Origin: CAZMVU01 sp964569295
GTDB lineage: Bacteria > Hydrogenedentota > Hydrogenedentia > Hydrogenedentales > JAGMZX01
Length of the DNA stretch: 13,171 nucleotides
Assembly (NCBI GenBank): GCA_964569295.1
Contig: CAZMVU010000136.1
Coordinates: 1-13,171, forward strand
Reading direction: 5' to 3'
In this document: positions 8,166 through 13,171 of the stretch, in pieces
Layout: the number at the start of each line of letters is the position of its first letter
Position numbering within the stretch: position 1 is the stretch's first letter
Program-made: the position numbers and the translations under genes
The notes under the pieces: generated by a model
Told to the model about the DNA's origin: nothing
Database searches by the model: none
The model's input: the letters and a program-made list of their open reading frames with translations, nothing else

Positions 8166-8194
8166 ATTATGCGGCCGAGGCGGCGGAAATGCAA
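8166..8194 (-). promoter_or_regulatory. Candidate sigma-70-type promoter for the sensor kinase operon
   Basis: On the minus strand, TTGCAT (8194-8189) and CATAAT (8171-8166) are separated by 17 bases. The -10 box is one base from consensus; the -35 box is weaker. Transcription would start near 8159, giving a leader of about 70 bases before ATG 8090 and excluding the longer open frame to 8300. Confidence 0.45.
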
Positions 8195-8294
8195 ATGACG
8201 AAGATGGCTTTCCTGCTCGGATCACCCCCCGGGGGGCTCGTATCGTGCCCGGCAAACGTCTATATCTTTCTTTGCGGGTTATTCGTGAATTGTC

Positions 8295-8323
8295 TTGCAA
8301 TCCGGCGCAGGACGTGCTAGCAT
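8295..8323 (+). promoter_or_regulatory. Candidate sigma-70-type promoter for the receiver-hydrogenase operon
   Basis: TTGCAA (8295-8300) and TAGCAT (8318-8323) are separated by exactly 17 bases, each box matching consensus at four of six positions. Initiation near 8330 would give a leader of about 165 bases that begins with the palindrome at 8340-8355. Confidence 0.45.
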
Positions 8324-8339
8324 TTGGCGAGTCGTTATT

Positions 8340-8355
8340 TACCTACCGGTAGGTA
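8340..8355. promoter_or_regulatory. Perfect 16-base palindrome, candidate operator
   Basis: TACCTACCGGTAGGTA is identical on both strands, with no spacer. It lies about 10 to 25 bases after the predicted plus-strand transcription start, a typical place for a dimeric repressor to block transcription. No matching regulator gene is in the window. Confidence 0.55.
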
Positions 8356-8473
8356 TGCGGCCGTGAACAGCTGCTAAGCATACTTTACACGGGAAAGGCC
8401 GGGAACCCGCCGCAATGGGTGGTTGCTCGAGGGAGGGCCTGCGCGGCGGGTGCACCCGTCCCCCACGGGGGGG
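8353..8473 (+). promoter_or_regulatory. Structured 5' leader before the receiver gene
   Basis: Several complementary segments are visible: GTATGC (8353-8358) with GCATAC (8378-8383); ACGGG (8389-8393) with CCCGT (8455-8459); CCCGCCGC (8406-8413) with GCGGCGGG (8443-8450); CGGGAACCCG (8400-8409) as an alternative local hairpin; CGGGTGCACCCG (8447-8458); and CCCCCACGGGGG (8460-8471), which ends 8 bases before the Shine-Dalgarno AAGGAG (8480-8485). Some pairings exclude each other, so alternative folds are possible. I do not recognise a known riboswitch class; high GC content alone produces some of this. Confidence 0.35.
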
Positions 8474-8493
8474 AACAACAAGGAGTAGGGGCT

Positions 8494-8871
8494 ATGGCCA
8501 AAATCCTGATCGTCGACGATGACCCGGACATCCGCGAGGGATGCACCCTTGTCCTGGAGTCCGAGGGGCACACGGTAACCTGCGCCGCGAACCGCGCAGA
8601 GGGCATGCGTGCGATTCAAGCGGAGGTGCCGGACCTGTTGATTCTGGATGTGATGATGGAACAGCCGGACGATGGCATGGCGATGGCGCAAACCTTGCGC
8701 GATCAAGGGTTTCCGGCGCCCATCCTCATGCTCACCAGCATCAGCCGGGCGACGGGCATGACGTATGAAGCGGACGACGAACTGATGCCGGTGGATCTTT
8801 TTGTCGAGAAACCGGTGGCGCCGCAGCGGCTCATCGAACTGGTGACGCAACTGTTGGACAAGAAGGCCTGA
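8494..8871 (+). CDS. Stand-alone receiver-domain response regulator
   Basis: A 125-residue protein that is only a CheY-like receiver domain, with no DNA-binding or enzymatic output. It shows the acidic cluster D8-D10, phosphoacceptor D52 (LILDVMM), T81 and K107 (VEKP). A short insertion, EQPDDGM, follows the phosphorylation site. The start at 8494 is supported by AAGGAG 8 bases upstream; the frame is open further upstream but that part translates GC-rich leader. It is first in the plus-strand operon, 19 bases before the NuoE-like subunit. The likely phosphodonor is one of the two kinases encoded divergently. It may act as a relay intermediate or bind a target protein directly, possibly the hydrogenase. 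Confidence 0.92.
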   Translation: MAKILIVDDDPDIREGCTLVLESEGHTVTCAANRAEGMRAIQAEVPDLLILDVMMEQPDDGMAMAQTLRDQGFPAPILMLTSISRATGMTYEADDELMPVDLFVEKPVAPQRLIELVTQLLDKKA

Positions 8872-8890
8872 GGGGCATGGAGGTCGAAAC

Positions 8891-9406
8891 ATGGCAGTAA
8901 CGCAGAAAGACCGTCTTAAAACCGAGGTGGCCGCCTGGATAGCCGATTTCGGCGGCAACCGGGGCGCCCTCCTGCCCACCTTGCAGGAGTTGCACCAACG
9001 CTACGGCCGGGTCTCCGCGGAAGCACAGCAGGTAGTGGCCGACCTGCTCCACATCCACCCCGCCGAGGTATACGGGGTGCTGACCTTTTACAACTTTATC
9101 AACCACGAAACGCGGGGCCAGTTTGTGGTGCGCCTGTGCCGCACGCTGTCCTGCGAAATGGCCGGCAAAGCCGCCGTCGAAAAGGCGCTCACGGACGCGC
9201 TCGGGATCGGCTTCGGCCAGACCACCGAAGACGGCCGCTTCACACTCGAGTATGCGAGTTGCCTCGGCATGTGCGACCAGGGGCCCGCGATGCTTGTGAA
9301 CGACCGCGTATACACCAAGGTTACGCCCGCGCAGATACCCGAGATTCTCGAGAACTGCAAGCGCAGCTTCGCCTCGTATGCCGGCGATCGAAAGGAGGCA
9401 TTCTGA
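8891..9406 (+). CDS. hydC: NuoE/HydC-like [2Fe-2S] subunit of NAD-linked [FeFe]-hydrogenase
   Basis: A 171-residue thioredoxin-like [2Fe-2S] ferredoxin subunit of the NuoE/HydC/HndA family, homologous to the 24-kDa subunit of complex I. An N-terminal helical part (YGRVSAEAQQVVADLL, then PAEVYGVLTFYNF) precedes the cluster domain. The four cluster cysteines are C83 and C88 (CRTLSC) and C124 and C128 (CLGMC), the complete CX4C...CX3C pattern. GGAGG (8879-8883) lies 7 bases before ATG. Its stop overlaps the start of the next gene by one base (TGATG), so the two subunits are translationally coupled. It is expected to sit next to the flavin subunit and pass or hold electrons between flavin and the catalytic subunit. 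The symbol follows Thermotoga usage; hndA is the equivalent elsewhere. Confidence 0.95.
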   Translation: MAVTQKDRLKTEVAAWIADFGGNRGALLPTLQELHQRYGRVSAEAQQVVADLLHIHPAEVYGVLTFYNFINHETRGQFVVRLCRTLSCEMAGKAAVEKALTDALGIGFGQTTEDGRFTLEYASCLGMCDQGPAMLVNDRVYTKVTPAQIPEILENCKRSFASYAGDRKEAF

Positions 9407-10587
9407 TGGCAGGTAAAGACCTCACCTTCAGCACGGTCGAGCCGGATGCCGGCATCAAGGCGGCGCTCGGTATGGGGCGCAGCGAGATTATCCGCGCGCT
9501 CGAAACCTCGGGCATCCGCGGCCGTGGCGGCGCCGGCTTTCCGGTGAGCACCAAGTGGAACCTCGCAGCAGCCGCCAAAGACACCGAAAAGATTGTTGTG
9601 TGCAATGCCGACGAAGGCGAACCGGGCACCTTCAAGGATCGCGTCATTCTCACGGACTACGCCAACCTCGTGGTCGAGGGCATGACCATTGCCGCACGCG
9701 CCATCGGCGCGAAAAAGGGCATTATCTATCTGCGCGGCGAATACGCGTACCTGCGTTCCCGCATCGAGAACGCACTGCTGCGCCGGCGCGAACAGAACCT
9801 GCTGGGCGAGGCCATCCTCGGAACGCCGGGCTTCGACTTCGAAATCAAGATTCGCATGGGCGCCGGCGCTTATATCTGCGGCGAGGAAACAGCGCTTATC
9901 GAGTCGCTCGAGGGCTTTCGCGGCGAACCGCGCAACCGCCCGCCTTTCCCCGTCGACACCGGCTGGTTCGGCCACCCGACCACCGTGAACAACGTCGAAA
10001 CCCTTGCCTGGTGCGCGTGCATCCTCGCCAAGGGCGCCGACTGGTTCCGCGGCATCGGCACGGACAAGTCGAGCGGCCTCAAGCTCTTCAGCGTGTCGGG
10101 CGATTGCGAACGGCCGGGGGTCTATGAGTTTCCGCTCGGGATCAGCATCGCCGACTTCCTGCGCGAGGTCGCCGGCGAGGACGCCAAGGCCGTGCAGGTG
10201 GGTGGCGCCTCGGGCCACTGCGTGCCGCGCGAACAGTTCGGCCGATCCCTCGCCTTCGAAGATATACCCACCGGCGGATCGATGATAGTCATCGGCCCGC
10301 ACCGCAACATGTTGCAGGTCGCCCACAACTTCCTCGAGTTTTTCGTCGAAGAGTCGTGCGGCCAATGCACCCCCTGCCGCGAAGGCAACCCCATCCTGCT
10401 GGACGGGGTGCGCCGCCTCGAAAACGGCGCCATGACGCCCCAGTATCTCGAGGAACTCAAGGCGCTGGGCGAAACCATGCGGGCCGCTTCGAAGTGCGGG
10501 CTTGGACAGACCAGCCCGAATGCCTTCCTCTCCATCATCGAGCATTTCCAAAATGAAATCATGCCGGCCGCGCCGGCCGGGGCCTAG
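9406..10587 (+). CDS. hydB: NuoF/HydB-like NAD(H)-binding flavin subunit, compact form
   Basis: The 393-residue flavoprotein subunit that should oxidise NADH or reduce NAD+ with FMN. Motifs are GRGGAGFP (39-46) and NADEGEPGTFKDR (67-79) of the FMN/NADH site, GAGAYICGEETAL (152-164), an SLBB-like region (about 225-285) and the [4Fe-4S] ligands C318, C321, C324 (CGQCTPC) and C364. ATG 9406 has AAGGAGG 7 bases upstream and overlaps the previous stop. Thermotoga HydB and Desulfovibrio HndC carry an extra N-terminal [2Fe-2S] domain and a C-terminal two-[4Fe-4S] domain; both are absent here, since the protein begins close to the flavin domain and ends soon after C364. It is therefore NuoF-sized and may be non-bifurcating. 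Next gene starts 9 bases later. Confidence 0.95.
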   Translation: MAGKDLTFSTVEPDAGIKAALGMGRSEIIRALETSGIRGRGGAGFPVSTKWNLAAAAKDTEKIVVCNADEGEPGTFKDRVILTDYANLVVEGMTIAARAIGAKKGIIYLRGEYAYLRSRIENALLRRREQNLLGEAILGTPGFDFEIKIRMGAGAYICGEETALIESLEGFRGEPRNRPPFPVDTGWFGHPTTVNNVETLAWCACILAKGADWFRGIGTDKSSGLKLFSVSGDCERPGVYEFPLGISIADFLREVAGEDAKAVQVGGASGHCVPREQFGRSLAFEDIPTGGSMIVIGPHRNMLQVAHNFLEFFVEESCGQCTPCREGNPILLDGVRRLENGAMTPQYLEELKALGETMRAASKCGLGQTSPNAFLSIIEHFQNEIMPAAPAGA

Positions 10588-10596
10588 GAGTTTGGA

Positions 10597-12528
10597 ATGA
10601 ATAAAGATACCATGGCACGTGAACACGACCGCGGCCCCGCCAGCCAACAGGCCGCAACGGCCGCGAAACCGGAAAACCTGAACGCCATCGGCGCGATGGT
10701 GACCCTCAATATCGACGGCAAAGACGTCAAGGTGCCGTTGGGCACCACCATCCTCGAGGCGGCCAAACAGGTGGGGGTGCATATCCCCACGCTGTGCCAC
10801 CACAAGGATCTGTGCGTGTCGGGCGTATGCCGGCTTTGCGTCGTCGAGGTGGAAGGACAGCGCAACCTGCAGGCCGCCTGTTCCTACCCCGTGACCCAGC
10901 CGATCACCGTGCGCAGCTACACCCAAAAGGTGCGCCAGGCGCGCCGTCACATCATGCAATTGCTCCTCGCCAAGCACTACGGCGACTGCTTCACCTGCGT
11001 GCGCAACGATGACTGCGAGTTGCAGGATCTTTCGAAACGCCTCGGCATCACCGAGTTCGCCTTCGGCCGCCCGGCCGAGCGGCGCCATGCGATCGACAAG
11101 TCGGGCTTCTCCATCGTGCGCGACAACGACAAGTGCATCCTCTGCCGGCGGTGCGTGCGCACCTGCATCGACATTCAGGAGGTGGGTGTCCTCGAGGCGG
11201 TCGGACGCAGCGATCAGACGGAAATCGCCGCGTTCATGGATAAGCCCCTCGGCGAGGTCATTTGCATCAATTGCGGCCAGTGCATCAACCGCTGCCCCAC
11301 GGGTGCACTCCAGGCAAATGACCCCACAGACGAAATCTGGAACGCCATCGATGACCCGGCCAAGCACGTTGTCATCCAGACGGCGCCGGCCCCGCGTGCG
11401 GGTATTGGCGAGTGCTTCGGCCTCGAGCCGGGCGTGCCCCTCACCCTCGAGATGAACACCGCCTTGCGGCGCATCGGCTTCGACGGCGTCTTCGACACGA
11501 ACTTCACCGCTGACCTCACGATCATCGAGGAGGGCACCGAGCTGCTGCTGCGGCTGAAGAAAGCGCTCGTAGACGGCGACGCCGCGTCCCAGCCGCTGCC
11601 TCAGTTCACGAGCTGCTCGCCGGGTTGGGTGAAGTACATCGAGCATTTCTACCCCGAGATGCTCCCCCACGTGTCTTCCGCCAAGAGTCCGCAACAGATG
11701 TTCGGCGCCGTAATCAAAACCTACTACGCCCAGAAGAACGGCATCGACCCGAACGATATCGTCTCGGTATCGCTCATGCCATGCAGTGCGAAAAAATTCG
11801 AGTGCAACCGTCCGGAAATGACTGACAGCGGATTCAAAGACGTGGACCACGGCATGACCACCCGCGAACTGGCCGCCATGATGAAACAGGCCGGCCTCCA
11901 CCTGCCGGACCTCCCGAAGTCGCCTTTCGACGACCCGTTCGGCCAGGAAACCGGTTCGGGCGTTATCTTCGGCGCTACCGGCGGGGTCATGGAAGCGGCG
12001 CTGCGTTCGGTCATCGAGTTGGTATGCGGCGTGAAGGTGGAAGACCTTTACGACCATGCCCGCATTCTGCCCGTGCGCGGTTTCGAAGGGGTCCGCCTTG
12101 CCGAGATCACCGTCCCGAAAGTCGGCCCGGTCCCCGAGATCCTCCAGGGCCTGTTTACTGACTGGAACTGGCTCGACGGTGCAACCGTGAAAGTCGGCGT
12201 GTGTCACGGCACCGGCAACGCCAAGAAGGTACTCGAGGACATCAAAGCCGGTGGCCCGTTCTCCGAGTGCCACTTCATCGAGTTCATGGCGTGCCCCGGC
12301 GGTTGCCTTGGCGGTGGCGGCCAACCGCGCCCCACCTCGCCGGAAATCCGCGCGGCCCGTGCCAAAGCCATCTACAGCGAAGACGAGCGATCGACGGTGC
12401 GCAAGTCGCACGAGAACCCTGCTGTCGTCGAGCTGTACACCCAGTTCTTCACCGAAGGCCCCTGCGGCCATAAGAGCCACGAACTGTTGCATACCCAGTA
12501 CACGAACCGTGGTAACTGGATTGCCTGA
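10597..12528 (+). CDS. hydA: HydA, catalytic subunit of NAD-linked [FeFe]-hydrogenase
   Basis: The H2-producing or H2-oxidising subunit, 643 residues. An N-terminal extension of about 33 residues precedes a [2Fe-2S] domain (C67, C78, C81, C95), a His-Cys [4Fe-4S] site (H127, C131, C134, C140), two [4Fe-4S] clusters (C180, C183, C186, C190; C223, C226, C229, C233), the H-cluster domain and a small-subunit-like C-terminus (HELLHTQY). H-cluster motifs are TSCSPGW (C340, S341), MPCSAKKFE (C396) and MACPGGC (C566, C570). S341 occupies the position normally held by the second cysteine, a ligand of the cubane cluster. No signal peptide is seen, so the enzyme is cytosolic. There is no C-terminal [2Fe-2S] domain as in Thermotoga HydA. 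AGGAG, overlapping the hydB stop, supports ATG 10597. The architecture resembles HndD. Confidence 0.97.
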   Translation: MNKDTMAREHDRGPASQQAATAAKPENLNAIGAMVTLNIDGKDVKVPLGTTILEAAKQVGVHIPTLCHHKDLCVSGVCRLCVVEVEGQRNLQAACSYPVTQPITVRSYTQKVRQARRHIMQLLLAKHYGDCFTCVRNDDCELQDLSKRLGITEFAFGRPAERRHAIDKSGFSIVRDNDKCILCRRCVRTCIDIQEVGVLEAVGRSDQTEIAAFMDKPLGEVICINCGQCINRCPTGALQANDPTDEIWNAIDDPAKHVVIQTAPAPRAGIGECFGLEPGVPLTLEMNTALRRIGFDGVFDTNFTADLTIIEEGTELLLRLKKALVDGDAASQPLPQFTSCSPGWVKYIEHFYPEMLPHVSSAKSPQQMFGAVIKTYYAQKNGIDPNDIVSVSLMPCSAKKFECNRPEMTDSGFKDVDHGMTTRELAAMMKQAGLHLPDLPKSPFDDPFGQETGSGVIFGATGGVMEAALRSVIELVCGVKVEDLYDHARILPVRGFEGVRLAEITVPKVGPVPEILQGLFTDWNWLDGATVKVGVCHGTGNAKKVLEDIKAGGPFSECHFIEFMACPGGCLGGGGQPRPTSPEIRAARAKAIYSEDERSTVRKSHENPAVVELYTQFFTEGPCGHKSHELLHTQYTNRGNWIA

Positions 12529-12555
12529 GCATCAGGCAGGGATGAACCTGAGTTT

Positions 12556-12585
12556 GATGAGCCGCCCCGCCGGGGGCGGCTCATC
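12556..12585 (+). terminator. Intrinsic terminator after hydA
   Basis: GATGAGCCGCCCC (12556-12568) pairs perfectly with GGGGCGGCTCATC (12573-12585) around a 4-base loop, giving a 13-base GC-rich stem. It starts 27 bases after the hydA stop and is followed by a short T-containing tail (GCCTTTCT). This marks the end of the receiver-hydCBA operon. Confidence 0.85.
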
Positions 12586-12746
12586 GCCTTTCTGGGGCGC
12601 CGTGCGGCGCCACCATGGCGACCTTCTCCTGGTTGTGGCCGGCCTTGTATCTTCATCCTGAGCGGTGATGTGTAACAGAACCGCAGTCGTAGTCTCCTTT
12701 TCTTTTGCCGCTCATGGGGAAATGTGGAAAACCTTAGCCAGATTCT

Positions 12747-12772
12747 TCTTGCCGGTTGGCCAACCGGCAAGA
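12747..12772. repeat. Perfect 26-base palindrome
   Basis: Two 13-base arms, TCTTGCCGGTTGG and CCAACCGGCAAGA, abut with no spacer. Nothing nearby is coding. It could be a protein-binding palindrome, a terminator for a gene to the right, or an intergenic repeat unit. Confidence 0.7.
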
Positions 12773-12830
12773 TAGGCCAAGAGGCGGAGGCCGGCCGACT
12801 TGGGATTAGAGGGTGGGGCTTGTTGCCGGA

Positions 12831-12909
12831 GCGCCGAAGGCGCGGTTCTATACCAGCCTGGGCCAACGGCCCTGCTTATGGATGCGCCTCATTCAAGCGC
12901 TGAAAGCGC
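12831..12909. repeat. Cluster of three 5-base-arm mini-hairpins
   Basis: Three hairpins with 3-base loops occur within 79 bases: GCGCC-GAA-GGCGC (12831-12843), GGGCC-AAC-GGCCC (12860-12872) and GCGCT-GAA-AGCGC (12897-12909). The phrase ATACCAGCCTGGGCCAACG resembles intergenic repeats I remember from Planctomycetota-like genomes, but that recollection is not proof. Confidence 0.5.
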
Positions 12910-13038
12910 GTACCATAAAGTCTTGTAAATCTTTAGCCGTAGGGCGCAACGCGGCGCACTCGTGTTGCCAATCTGTTCCGTGATAGCAACTACCAGGGTG
13001 CCATGGGGATAGCCATGCCGTGGGCGCTACTTTGGACT

Positions 13039-13056
13039 GCGGTGGCTTGCCACCGC
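13039..13056. repeat. 18-base hairpin GCGGTGGC-TT-GCCACCGC
   Basis: Perfect 8-base arms flank TT. Preceded by CTTTGGACT, the phrase resembles a dispersed intergenic repeat ('ctttggactgcggtggc...') that I recall from several environmental phyla. Only one copy is present here. Confidence 0.5.
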
Positions 13057-13171
13057 TATTGCGCGCGTGGGCTCGAATGCACGCATTTGTCCAAGGCGGG
13101 CGAGCAACCGCCCGGAGTCGCCAGCGGTGTCCTTGAATCCTTCTCGGGTGCATGAGCAGGACACGTGAGTT

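Larger units (their letters stand above)
8091..8493. other. Divergent intergenic regulatory region
   Basis: About 400 bases between the two divergent operons with no convincing gene. It holds candidate promoters on both strands (8166-8194 and 8295-8323), a perfect 16-base palindrome (8340-8355), a C6G6 palindrome (8225-8236), a bulged hairpin (8109-8132) in the kinase gene's leader, and a GC-rich, strongly self-complementary leader before the receiver gene (8353-8473). One region therefore probably controls both the sensor/maturation and the structural operons. Confidence 0.75.
12586..13171. other. Gene-poor flank with palindromes
   Basis: No convincing coding region: the open frames here are short, lack good ribosome sites and translate to low-complexity, Arg/Pro/Ala-rich peptides. 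The stretch carries several small perfect hairpins (listed separately) and looks like intergenic repeat remnants. No tRNA, integrase or attachment site is recognisable. Confidence 0.6.

Noticed and set aside
8091..8300. N-terminal 70-residue extension of the sensor kinase
   Set aside because: The extension is proline/arginine-rich and unlike the family, crosses the better promoter candidate, and ATG 8090 places the ferredoxin motif at the usual distance.
8385..8460. Possible cobalamin-type riboswitch in the receiver gene leader
   Set aside because: GGGAA and CCTGC elements are loosely reminiscent, but the conserved B12-box and core sequence are absent; GC-rich hairpins explain the resemblance.
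8091..8493. Sigma-54 (-24/-12) promoter
   Set aside because: I found no GG-N10-GC element with the flanking consensus on either strand, and no sigma-54 activator is encoded in the window.
9088..12492. Very long antisense open frame (1134 codons) on the minus strand over hydB and hydA
   Set aside because: It mirrors confidently identified genes on the plus strand, its translation has no recognisable domain, and long antisense frames are expected in GC-rich coding DNA.
12893..13153. 86-codon minus-strand open frame in the right flank
   Set aside because: It overlaps hairpin-rich repeat-like DNA, lacks a convincing ribosome site and matches no family I know.

Overview
The window is one complete-looking [FeFe]-hydrogenase locus from a GC-rich bacterium, almost certainly an anaerobe that makes or uses H2. 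It has two divergent gene blocks around a roughly 400-base regulatory region (8091-8493). The species cannot be read from the sequence. The intergenic DNA carries short palindromes and 'ACCACAGAGGCACAGAG'-type repeats that I associate, from memory, with large environmental genomes such as Planctomycetota, Lentisphaerota, Hydrogenedentota and some Deltaproteobacteria-like lineages. That is a weak pointer only.

Left block (minus strand, read right to left): a soluble kinase with a hydrogenase-like sensory domain (8090-6036); a receiver-histidine kinase hybrid (5990-4821); the radical-SAM maturase HydG (4730-3321); a small TM1266-type putative hydrogenase-system regulator (3237-2971); an aspartate ammonia-lyase (2719-1319); and the maturation GTPase/scaffold HydF (1312 to the window edge, near its C-terminus). 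HydE, the third maturase, is not in the window and may lie further left. The aspA-TM1266 gap (2720-2970) holds a large imperfect inverted repeat.

Right block (plus strand): a stand-alone receiver-domain protein (8494-8871), a NuoE/HydC-like [2Fe-2S] subunit (8891-9406), a compact NuoF/HydB-like flavin subunit (9406-10587) and the catalytic HydA subunit (10597-12528), followed by a strong intrinsic terminator (12556-12585). Genes are tightly spaced, each with a clear Shine-Dalgarno sequence. The last ~585 bases have no convincing gene but contain several perfect short palindromes.

Working model (inference): HydC-HydB-HydA form a soluble NAD(H)-linked hydrogenase. HydG and HydF, with HydE elsewhere, build its H-cluster, and aspartase may supply ammonia for the bridging dithiomethylamine ligand. 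The hydrogenase-like kinase, the hybrid kinase and the lone receiver look like a dedicated H2- or redox-sensing phosphorelay. None of the three has a DNA-binding domain, so the output is either direct protein contact or a regulator elsewhere. Points that most deserve checking are the non-canonical H-cluster pocket of the sensor kinase, a Cys-to-Ser change at a predicted cluster ligand in HydA, and the short HydB-like subunit without the extra iron-sulfur domains of bifurcating relatives.
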